Source: [Actinomadura] parvosata subsp. kistnae
GTDB lineage: Bacteria > Actinomycetota > Actinomycetes > Streptosporangiales > Streptosporangiaceae
Reading direction: 5' to 3'
Assembly (NCBI RefSeq): GCF_900323885.1
Contig: NZ_OOHJ01000036.1
Location: 62,001 to 126,000, forward strand
DNA: 64,000 bases
The stretch's first letter is position 1, and the number at the start of each line of letters is the position of its first letter. Positions 16,423 through 24,269 of this stretch are shown here, piece after piece. A program made the translations under genes and the position numbers. The notes under the pieces were generated by a model, which made no database searches, had not been told where the DNA came from, and saw nothing but the letters and a program-made list of their open reading frames with translations.

Positions 16423-16437
16423 ATGCGGAGGGTCGTC

Positions 16438-19299
16438 ATGGCTGAGGCGATCGCGATGTTCGTCGGGCGGGACGCCGAGCTCCGCTGCCTGCGGGAGGAG
16501 TTCGAGCGGGCCCGTGCGGGCCTGCCCAGGCTCGTGGTGGTGGAGGGGCCTGCGGGGATCGGGAAGACGACTTTGGTCCACCGGTTCCTGGAGGGGTGCG
16601 GGCCGGCGGACGTGCTGTTCACCGATGGTGACGAGGGCGAGAAGCTGCTGCCGTACGGGACGTTGACGAGGTTGTTCGGCGGCCCGGCCGGGCTGCCGGA
16701 GCGGCTGACGGAGCTGGGGCTGGGCCTGGGGTCCGGGCCGGACGGGCAGTCCCGGTTGCCCGATTCGCTGGCGGTCCGGGCGGCCCTGCCCGATCCGCTG
16801 GCCGTGGGCGCGGCGCTGCCGGACGCGCCGCCGTTCAGGGCGGCGCTGCCGGATCCGCTGGCGGTCGGGGCGGCGCTGCTCGACGTGGTGACGGAGCGGC
16901 AGCGCAGCGAGCCGCTCTGCCTGGTCGTGGACGACGTGCACTGGGCCGACGAGCCGACGCTGCGGGCGCTGACGTTCTGCCTGCGCCGGCTGCGCGTGGA
17001 CCGGGTGCTGGCGGTGCTCATGCTGCGCGACGCGGCCGCGCTGGCGGGGCCGGAGGGGCTGCTGCGGCTGGTCGCCGCCGACCACACGCGCCGGCTGCGG
17101 CTGTCGGGGCTGGGCGCTCCCGAGGTGGGGGCGATGGTCGGCGAGCTGGGCGGCGCGCCGGTGTCGCAGCGCGGCCTGGCCCGGCTGGTCGAGCACACCG
17201 AGGGCGTGCCGCTGCACCTGCGCGCGCTGCTGGAGGAGGTGCCCGCGGCGGCCCTGGACGATCTGGGCCAGCCGTTGCCGGCGCCGCGCTCGTACGGGCT
17301 GCTGGTGCTGGGGAAGGTGGCGCGGTGCGGGCCGGCGGCGCGGGAGCTGATCAGCGCGGTGAGCGTGCTGGGCCTGTCGTGCCCGCTGCACCTGGCGGCC
17401 AGGGTGGCCGCGGTGGAGGAGCCGCTGCAGGCGCTGGAGCAGGCGGTGCGCGAGGGCGTGCTGCTGGAACGCTCCTCCGCGCGCGGCCCGCTGGCGGCGT
17501 TCGCGCATCCTCTGGACCGGGCGGCCGTCTACCGCGACCTCGGCCCGGCGCACCGCTCGGCGCTGCACGCGCGGGCCGCGCTGGTCGCGGAGGGCGAGCA
17601 GGCGCGGCTGCGGCACCGCATCGAGGCGGTGGCCGGCCCGAGCCCGGAGCTGGCCGCCGAGCTGGCGGAGCTGGGCCGCACGCAGGTACGGCTGGGCGCG
17701 TTCGGCAGCGCGGCCGAGCACCTGAAGGCGGCGGCGGAGCTGTCGGGCGATCCGGCTCCGCTGGCGGCGGAGGCGGTGGAGGCGCTGCTGCTCGACGGGC
17801 GGGTGGAGGAGGCGGCCCGGCTGACCGCGAGCCTGCCCGAGCGGGCGCACGCGGCGGTCCGCGGCTACGCGCTGGGCCATCTGGCGATGGTGCGCGGCCA
17901 GATCGAGGAGGCGCGCGCGCACCTGGTCACCGCGTGGGAGCGGGCCGGCGCGCCCGAGTCGGGGCTGGCCGCGCGGGCGGCGCAGCAGCTCGCCATGCTC
18001 TGCCTGGTCAAGGCGGAGGGCAGGCAGGCGGCCCGGTGGGCGGAGCGCGCCAGGAACTCCCCCGGCTACCGCTTCAGCATCGACTACAACCGGTACACGC
18101 TGCTGGCCGGGCTGGGCGTCTCCGGCCAGATCGACGCCGCCCTGGCCGCCACGACCGACCTGCCCGCGCCGTCGTCGGCGTCGATCGCGGAGCTGGACGC
18201 GCTGCTCGGCCGCGGGGTGCTGCGCACGTGCAGCGACGACCTGCCGGGCGGGCTGGCCGACCTGTCGGGCGCGGTCGCGGCGTGCGGCGAGCGCTCAGTG
18301 CCCTTCCGCATGCTGGCCATGGCGATGCTGGGGCAGGCCGAGTACCGCGCCGGCCGCTGGGACGACGCGGGCCTGCACGCCGAGACCGCCGCCTCGGTGG
18401 CCGACGACGCCGACCAGCGGTGGCTCTCGCCGGTCTGCCACGCGGTGGCCGCGCTCGTGCCGGCCGCCCGTGGCGACTGGCCGGCGGCCGAGGCGCACGT
18501 GGCGGCGGCCCTGTCGGCGAGCCAGGGCGCGGGTGTGGACGCGGTGGCCTCGCTGGCGTACGCGTGCAGCGCCGCCGCGCACCTCGCCACCGCCCGGGGC
18601 GACCACGTCCGGACGGTGGAGGCGCTGGAGCCGCTGGTGTCGGTGAAGGTGCACGACATCGTGTACGAGCCCGGCATCGTGCAGTGGCTCGACCTGCTGA
18701 TCGACGCCCTGGTGGCCCTCGGCGAGCAGGACCGGGCCGAGCTGCAGCTGGCCGGGATGGAGCGGCTGGCGGGGCGGCGCGGCAGGCGTTCGGCGATGGC
18801 GGCGGCGGCCCGCTGCCGGGGCGGCCTGCACGCGGCCCGGCACGAGAACGACCTGGCCGAGGCCGCCTTCACCACCGGCCTGGCCCAGGCGGGCATGGCG
18901 GGGCTGCCGTTCGACGAGGCGCGGCTGCGGCTGGCGTACGGGCGGTTCCTGCGCAGGCTGGGCCGGCGCCGGCAGGCGCAGACGCAGCTCGACCTGGGGC
19001 TGGCGCTGTTCGCCCGGCTGGGCGCGCTGCCGTACGTGGACCGGTGCGAGCGGGAGCTGAGCGCGTGCGGGCTGCCGCGCGCCGAGTCGGGGGCCGCGCC
19101 GCTGCTGCGGCTGACGCCCCAGGAGCAGGCGGTGGCGCGGCTGGTGGCGACCGGGATGACGAACCGGCAGGTGGCCAGGGAGCTGGTGCTGAGCGTGAAG
19201 ACGATCGAGTACCACCTGGGGAACGCGTTCGCGAAGCTGGGGGTCAGCTCGCGGGTGGCGCTCACCACCAAGATCCAGTCAGGCGCGGACGGCGGCTGA
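16438..19299 (+). CDS. LAL-type LuxR transcriptional regulator (AAA ATPase with C-terminal HTH)
   Basis: Large regulator of 953 residues. The N-terminal ATPase has Walker A GPAGIGKT (37-44) and Walker B LCLVVDDVHWAD (about 162-173). A long helical-repeat middle part of TPR-like character follows, and a LuxR/GerE helix-turn-helix lies at about 890-945 (LTPQEQAVARLVATGMTNRQ, VKTIEYHLGNAFAKLGVSSR). ATG 16438 is preferred because GGAGGG lies five bases before it; an in-frame ATG at 16363 lacks one. Residues 107-146 are four tandem copies of a ten-residue unit. LAL proteins control carbon use or secondary metabolism in actinomycetes; the target here is unknown. It is divergent from the 52-residue protein. 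Confidence 0.93.
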   Translation: MAEAIAMFVGRDAELRCLREEFERARAGLPRLVVVEGPAGIGKTTLVHRFLEGCGPADVLFTDGDEGEKLLPYGTLTRLFGGPAGLPERLTELGLGLGSGPDGQSRLPDSLAVRAALPDPLAVGAALPDAPPFRAALPDPLAVGAALLDVVTERQRSEPLCLVVDDVHWADEPTLRALTFCLRRLRVDRVLAVLMLRDAAALAGPEGLLRLVAADHTRRLRLSGLGAPEVGAMVGELGGAPVSQRGLARLVEHTEGVPLHLRALLEEVPAAALDDLGQPLPAPRSYGLLVLGKVARCGPAARELISAVSVLGLSCPLHLAARVAAVEEPLQALEQAVREGVLLERSSARGPLAAFAHPLDRAAVYRDLGPAHRSALHARAALVAEGEQARLRHRIEAVAGPSPELAAELAELGRTQVRLGAFGSAAEHLKAAAELSGDPAPLAAEAVEALLLDGRVEEAARLTASLPERAHAAVRGYALGHLAMVRGQIEEARAHLVTAWERAGAPESGLAARAAQQLAMLCLVKAEGRQAARWAERARNSPGYRFSIDYNRYTLLAGLGVSGQIDAALAATTDLPAPSSASIAELDALLGRGVLRTCSDDLPGGLADLSGAVAACGERSVPFRMLAMAMLGQAEYRAGRWDDAGLHAETAASVADDADQRWLSPVCHAVAALVPAARGDWPAAEAHVAAALSASQGAGVDAVASLAYACSAAAHLATARGDHVRTVEALEPLVSVKVHDIVYEPGIVQWLDLLIDALVALGEQDRAELQLAGMERLAGRRGRRSAMAAAARCRGGLHAARHENDLAEAAFTTGLAQAGMAGLPFDEARLRLAYGRFLRRLGRRRQAQTQLDLGLALFARLGALPYVDRCERELSACGLPRAESGAAPLLRLTPQEQAVARLVATGMTNRQVARELVLSVKTIEYHLGNAFAKLGVSSRVALTTKIQSGADGG
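16756..16875 (+). repeat. Four tandem 30-base units inside the LAL regulator gene
   Basis: Four in-frame 30-base units encode LPDSLAVRAA, LPDPLAVGAA, LPDAPPFRAA and LPDPLAVGAA. The next codons (LLDVV) continue the first positions of the unit. It lies in the loop between Walker A and Walker B. The DNA copies differ at several positions, so the duplication is not brand new. Confidence 0.85.
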
Positions 19300-19437
19300 G
19301 CGGGCCCCTTGGGTGCCTTCCGGGCGCTGACCGGGGACGATCGGGCGCCAGCAGGGGGCTGACCGGGTTTCCTGACCTTCTGTCGGGCGGCCGGGAAGGA
19401 GCGGTTAGGCTGGTGCCGACGATGATCAGGGGGCGTC

Positions 19438-21017
19438 GTGGACCAGTTCGTGCTGCTCATGCTGGTGGGGCTGGGCGCCCTGGTCACGGTCCCGCTGGGC
19501 GAGCGGCTGGGGCTGCCGCCGCCGGTGCTGATGACGTTGCTGGGCATCCTGCTGGCCGTCCTGCCCTTCGTCCCCGACGTGGACGTCCCGCCCGGCATCG
19601 TGCTGCCGCTGCTGCTGCCCCCGCTGCTGTACGCGGCGGTGCAGCGCACGTCGTGGCGCCAGTTCGCGGCCAACTGGCAGCCGATCTTCCTGCTGGCCGT
19701 GGCGCTGGTGTTCGTGACGACGGCGGCCGTGGCGGGGGCGGCGCACGTGCTGGTGCCGGGGCTGCCGCTGGCGGCGGCCGTGGCGCTGGGCGCGCTGGTG
19801 GCGCCGCCCGACCCGGTCGCGGCCACGGCGGTGGCGGGCCGGCTGGGGCTGCCCCGGCGCATGGTGTCGCTGCTCGAAGGCGAGGGGCTGTTCAACGACG
19901 TGACCGCGATCGTGCTCTACCACGTGGCGATCGCGGCGGTGGTGACCGGCTCGTTCTCCTGGCCGGGGCGCTGGCCGAGTTCGTGCTGTCGGCGGTGGTG
20001 GCCGTGCTGGTGGGGCTGGCGCTGGGCTGGCTGGGCGGGCGGCTGATGGCGTTGCTGGGCGACGCGACGTTGCAGGTGGGGCTGTCGCTGCTGGTGCCGT
20101 TCGCGGCCTACGCGCTGGCCGACGAGTGGCGCGGCTCGGGCGTGCTGGCGGTGCTGACCAGCGCGTTCTACCTGAGTGATCGCATGGCTGACGCCGACGA
20201 CGTGTTCGGCAGGTTCGCCTCCACGACGTTCTGGCAGGTCGTGGACACGCTCGTGACCGGGGTGGCGTTCGGGCTGATCGGGCTGGAGCTGCACGCGGTG
20301 TTCGGCACCGTGCACGGGCGGCTCGTGACCGTGCTCGGCTGGAGCGCGGCCGTGGTCGCGGTCGTGGTGCTCGTCCGGCTGCTGTGGCTGCTCCCGGCCG
20401 CGTGGCTGGCGCGGAAGGTGGGCCGGGGCGGCGACACCGAGGTCCCGCTGAGCTGGCGCGAGACCGTGGTGATGTGGTGGGCCGGCATGCGCGGGGTGGC
20501 GTCGGTGGCGCTCGCGCTGGCCATCCCGCTTCAGGCGGACGACGGCACGCCGTTCCCCCAGCGGGCGGTCATCGTGTTCGTCGCGTTCGCCGTCATCCTG
20601 ACCACGCTCATCGCGCAGGGGCTGACGCTGCCGTGGCTGGTGACGCGGCTCGGGGTCAAGGCCGACACGGCGGCCGAGCGGGAGCTGGAGAAGCGCCTGG
20701 CCCTGCGGGCCGCCAAGGCTGCCAAGCGGCGGCTGCGGGAGATCGACGAGGCCGAGGAGCTGCCCGAGGACGTCGTCGAGGTGCTCAACAGGCGCATGCT
20801 CGACCTGGGCTTGCGGATCAGCCCCGAGGTGGCTGACGAGGAGCGGCGGGAGGCGTTCGAGCAGCGGGCGCGGCGGGTCAGGCTGATGCGGCGGGTGCAG
20901 GCGGAGATGATGTCGGCGGCCCGGCAGGCGGTGCTGGAGGCGCGGCGCGACCCCAGCGCCGACCCGGTGGTGGTGTCGCGGGTGCTGCGGCAACTCGACG
21001 CCAGGAGCCTGCGATGA
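19438..21017 (+). pseudogene. CPA1-type Na+/H+ antiporter, one-base frameshift
   Basis: Monovalent cation:proton antiporter of the NhaP/CPA1 family. The first part (GTG 19438, MDQFVLLMLVGLGAL) reads to TGSFSWPG with the core motifs PPDPVAATAVAGRLGLP and LLEGEGLFNDVTAIV. After a GGGG run at 19965-19968 the frame is lost and would end at 20046. Adding one base to the run restores ALAEFVLSAVVAVLVGLAL and continues unbroken to the TGA at 21017 (526 residues in all), including WAGMRGVASVALALAIP and a charged cytoplasmic tail of about 130 residues. The intact downstream half argues for a recent indel or a sequencing error. The enzyme would exchange Na+ or K+ for H+ across the membrane. Confidence 0.88.
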
Positions 21018-21095
21018 CGCGCCTGTCCCTGTTCCACGGCACCCTCAAGCGAGTGACGGTGTGTGACGGTTCGCGGCAAAGGGTAGTCAATAGAC

Positions 21096-21647
21096 ATGCT
21101 GCGTATCGGCACGTGGAGGTCTCCCGCGTCGGTCGATGTCATCGCCTGCGGCTGGCACGACGACGGTCCCGGCCCGCTCGGCACGGGCATCAAGCTCATC
21201 TACGACATGTCGGGCCCGGCGCCGCACCTGCCCGGGCTCAAGGTCGGCGCCCTGGTCGCACGGAGCACGGAAGAGATCGCCGAGCTGCTGGTGCAGGGCA
21301 TGGACGTCGTCCTCACCGCGCCCGGCGGCTGCCCCGCCGCGCCGGTGGTGGCGGCCGGCATCTGGCACTACGGCTGGACCCGCCACGATCGCGGGGCCCT
21401 GGCCGGGGCGACCGTGGCGGGGCTGGCGCTGGCGGCGCAGCCCGGCCCGTGCGTGGTGGAGATCTGGCGCGACGGGCGCAGCTCGCTCGACGGCGACGTG
21501 ACGGCGGCGGCGGTCCGCGCCGACCTGGCCGACCGCTTCGCAGGAGGCCGCTACCGCACGCCCGAGGTGACGGTGCCGCTGGAGTCGGTACGACTGAGCC
21601 AGGTGGCGCCGAGCCGGGTCCGCATCGCGCTGGCCGCCGCCATCTGA
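21096..21647 (+). CDS. Hypothetical protein
   Basis: Reading frame of 183 codons starting MLRIGTWRSPASVDVIACGW, with normal high third-position GC and a globular, soluble composition (no signal peptide or membrane helix). Segments such as STEEIAELLVQGMDVVLTAPG and AGATVAGLALAAQPGPCVVE suggest an alpha/beta fold. I recognise no family. It precedes the GNAT gene on the same strand by 126 bases. The upstream DNA has a doubled GTGACGGT and a possible -10 (TAGTCA), so it may be transcribed from its own short leader. Confidence 0.6.
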   Translation: MLRIGTWRSPASVDVIACGWHDDGPGPLGTGIKLIYDMSGPAPHLPGLKVGALVARSTEEIAELLVQGMDVVLTAPGGCPAAPVVAAGIWHYGWTRHDRGALAGATVAGLALAAQPGPCVVEIWRDGRSSLDGDVTAAAVRADLADRFAGGRYRTPEVTVPLESVRLSQVAPSRVRIALAAAI

Positions 21648-21773
21648 CCGGTCCCCGCGACGGTGACAGTGGGCGGTGCGACGAAAAGGCGCGCCGTCTT
21701 GGTGGTCCACGACGAATCCGCACGCCCCGCGATGGCATAACGTCGCAGGGGATCGTGACGGAAAGGGCAGGCT

Positions 21774-22517
21774 GTGGTCGAGGTCAGAGAACTCCACGAG
21801 ATGGCGGAGCTCGAACGCGTGGACGCGCTGTTCGACGACATCTGGCAGTTCGGCCCCGGCGCGCCGCCCATCACGATCGAGCTGATGCGGGCGCTGTCGC
21901 ACGCGGGCGGCTACGTCGCCGGCGCCTTCGACGGCGAGCGGCTGGTCGGCGCCTCGGTGGGTTTCCTGGCGGCCGGCCGCGCGCTGCACTCGCACGTCAC
22001 GGGCGCGACCCTGCGCGGCGCCGGGCTGGAGCTCAAGCTGCACCAGCGCCGCTGGGCGCTCGAACGCGGGCTGGAGCGCATCACCTGGACCTACGACCCC
22101 CTCGTGCGCCGCAACGCGCACTTCAACCTGGCCAAGCTGGGCGCCCGGCCGGTGGAGTACCTGCCGTGCTTCTACGGGGTCCTCGACGACGCGATCAACC
22201 AGGGCGACGAGACGGACCGGCTGCTCGCCTCCTGGCCGCTGGCCGCACCCCCCGTGCGGGCCGATCGCCCGGTTCCGGACGACGTGGTGGTGGCGCTGGC
22301 CGACGAGGGCGGGCGGCCGGTGACGGCGTCCGTGGCCGGTGCCCGTACGGTGCTGGTGGCGGTCCCCGAGGACGTCGAGGGGCTGCGGCGGGCCGACCCG
22401 GGCGCGGGCAAGGCGTGGCGGCACGCCGTCCGCGAGGTGCTCGGGGGTCTGATGGCGGAGGGCCACGCGGTCACGGGGTTCTCCGGGAAGCGGTACTACG
22501 TAGTGGAGAGAGCGTGA
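21774..22517 (+). CDS. GNAT-family acyltransferase (COG3375-like) coupled to the NSAR/OSBS gene
   Basis: GNAT-fold protein of 247 residues. The N-terminal acyltransferase part (about 1-140) has the ERLVGASVGFLA and RGLERITWTYDPLVRRNAHF segments found in the COG3375 group, and the last 60 residues form an extra domain. The GTG start follows GAAAGGG. The stop overlaps the racemase start (GTGA, 22514-22517). In Geobacillus kaustophilus a GNAT protein beside NSAR succinylates D-amino acids as the first step of irreversible D-to-L conversion; that study is the basis for the proposed role here. I infer an N-acyl (possibly succinyl) transferase acting on amino acids, not directly shown by residues. 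Confidence 0.8.
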   Translation: MVEVRELHEMAELERVDALFDDIWQFGPGAPPITIELMRALSHAGGYVAGAFDGERLVGASVGFLAAGRALHSHVTGATLRGAGLELKLHQRRWALERGLERITWTYDPLVRRNAHFNLAKLGARPVEYLPCFYGVLDDAINQGDETDRLLASWPLAAPPVRADRPVPDDVVVALADEGGRPVTASVAGARTVLVAVPEDVEGLRRADPGAGKAWRHAVREVLGGLMAEGHAVTGFSGKRYYVVERA

Positions 22518-23614
22518 AGATCACTGGAGTCGAGCTGCGGCGGATCGCGATGCCGCTGGTGGCGCCGTTCCGCACCTCGTTCGGCACGGAGACGGCCCGC
22601 GACGTGCTGCTCGTGCGGGTCGTGACGCCCGACGCGGAGGGCTGGGGCGAGTGCGTGGCCATGTCCGAGCCGCTCTACTCCTCCGAGTACGTGGACGGCG
22701 CCGCCGAGGTGATCCGCCGCTTCCTGCTGCCCGCGCTGCCGAAGAACGTCGGCGCGTACGACGTGGGCCGCGCCCTGGAGCCCATCAAGGGGCACCGCAT
22801 GGCCAAGGCGGCGCTGGAGACGGCGGTGCTCGACGCGCAGCTCAGGGCGTCGGGCGAGTCGTTCGCCCACTTCCTCGGCGCGGCCAGGACGCGCGTGCCG
22901 TGCGGGGTGTCGGTCGGCATCATGGACTCCGTCCCGCAGCTCCTCGACGCGGTCGCGGGCTACCTCGACGAGGGGTACGTCCGGATCAAGCTGAAGATCG
23001 AGCCCGGCTGGGACGTCGAGCCGGTCCGGGCCGTGCGCGAGCGGTTCGGCGACGACGTGCTGCTCCAGGTCGACGCGAACGCCGCCTACTCCCTCACCGA
23101 CGCGCCCCGCCTGGCCAAGCTCGACGCGTTCGACCTGCTGCTGATCGAGCAGCCGCTCGCCAACGACGACCTGGTCCAGCACGCCAAGCTGGCGCAGCGG
23201 ATCAGGACGCCCATCTGCCTCGACGAGTCGATCGAGTCGGCCGAGCACGCCGCCGCCGCGATCGCGCTCGGCTCGTGCTCGATCGTCAACATCAAGCCCG
23301 GCCGGATCGGCGGCTACCTGGAGGCGCGGCGCATCCACGACCTGTGCCGGGCCAACGGCGTCGCCGTGTGGTGCGGCGGCATGCTGGAGACGGGCCTCGG
23401 CCGGGCGGCCAACGTGGCGCTGGCCGCCCTGCCCGGCTTCACCCTGCCCGGCGACACCTCGGGCTCGCGCCGCTACTTCGCGACCGACGTGACCGAGCCG
23501 TTCGAGCTGGTGGATGGCCACCTGGAGGTGCCCGCAGGGCCGGGGCTCGGGGTCGAGCCGATCCCGGCCGTGCTGGACGAGGTGACGACCGCCACGGAGT
23601 GGATCACCCTCTGA
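22514..23614 (+). CDS. menC: N-succinylamino acid racemase / o-succinylbenzoate synthase (enolase superfamily)
   Basis: Enolase-superfamily enzyme of 366 residues with all catalytic residues: the KxK motif (RIKLKIEPGWD), metal ligands Asp (LLQVDANAAY), Glu (LLIEQPLA) and Asp (CLDESIES), and the second general acid/base Lys (NIKPGRIGG). The C-terminal part (WCGGMLETGLGRAANVALAA) resembles the Amycolatopsis NSAR/OSBS. Sequence alone cannot separate menaquinone OSBS activity from N-succinylamino acid racemase; no other menaquinone gene is visible, while the coupled GNAT gene favours the racemase pathway. It converges on the ABC ATPase gene with an 11-base overlap. Confidence 0.9.
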   Translation: MKITGVELRRIAMPLVAPFRTSFGTETARDVLLVRVVTPDAEGWGECVAMSEPLYSSEYVDGAAEVIRRFLLPALPKNVGAYDVGRALEPIKGHRMAKAALETAVLDAQLRASGESFAHFLGAARTRVPCGVSVGIMDSVPQLLDAVAGYLDEGYVRIKLKIEPGWDVEPVRAVRERFGDDVLLQVDANAAYSLTDAPRLAKLDAFDLLLIEQPLANDDLVQHAKLAQRIRTPICLDESIESAEHAAAAIALGSCSIVNIKPGRIGGYLEARRIHDLCRANGVAVWCGGMLETGLGRAANVALAALPGFTLPGDTSGSRRYFATDVTEPFELVDGHLEVPAGPGLGVEPIPAVLDEVTTATEWITL

Positions 23615-24269
23615 GCCTCGGGACCGCGGCCAGCAGGGCCCGCGTGTACTCATGGGCGGGCTCGCCGACGACCTGCTCGGCGGGCCCCGCCTCGACCAGC
23701 CGGCCCCGGTGCATGACGGCGACGACGTCGGCCACGTACCGGACGACGGCCAGGTTGTGCGAGATGAACAGCATCGTCAGCCCCAGCTCGTCGCGCAGCC
23801 CCCGGATCAGGTTGAGCACGGCGGCCTGCACGGACACGTCCAGCGCGCTGGTGATCTCGTCGGCCACGAGCAGGCCGGGGTCGCCGCCCAGCGCGCGGGC
23901 GATCGCGACGCGCTGGCGCTGGCCGCCCGACAGCTCGCGCGGGTAGCGGCCGGCCAGCTCGGCGGGCAGCCGGACCAGCCCGAGCAGCCGCTCGACCTCC
24001 CCCGGCCCGGCGCCTTCGGCGATCGTGCGGGCGACGGTCATGCGGGGGTTCAGCGACGCGTACGGGTCCTGGAAGACCATCTGCGTGCGGCGCGCGCCCT
24101 CCACCGTGCCCGTGTGGGGCACGAGCCCGCACACCGCCCTGGCCAGCGACGACTTGCCCGACCCCGACTCGCCGACGAGGCCGACGATCCGGCCGTCCGG
24201 GATCTCCAGCGTGACGTCGTCCACGGCGGTGAAGCGGCCGTAACGCACGCTCAGGTTTCTGATGATCAT
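23604..24269 (-). CDS. Peptide ABC transporter ATPase (DppF/OppF-type), short
   Basis: ABC ATPase of 221 residues with Walker A GESGSGKSS, Q-loop MVFQDPYASLNPRMT, signature LSGGQRQRVAIARAL, Walker B LLVADEITSALD and H-loop FISHNLAVV. It lacks the C-terminal oligopeptide-transporter extension that usual DppF proteins carry (about 100 residues shorter). The ATG overlaps the stop of the fused permease-ATPase gene (TAATG, 24271-24267). With the ATPase half of that fusion it would form the heterodimeric motor. The last gene of the importer unit. Confidence 0.92.
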   Translation of the reverse strand: MIIRNLSVRYGRFTAVDDVTLEIPDGRIVGLVGESGSGKSSLARAVCGLVPHTGTVEGARRTQMVFQDPYASLNPRMTVARTIAEGAGPGEVERLLGLVRLPAELAGRYPRELSGGQRQRVAIARALGGDPGLLVADEITSALDVSVQAAVLNLIRGLRDELGLTMLFISHNLAVVRYVADVVAVMHRGRLVEAGPAEQVVGEPAHEYTRALLAAVPRLRG

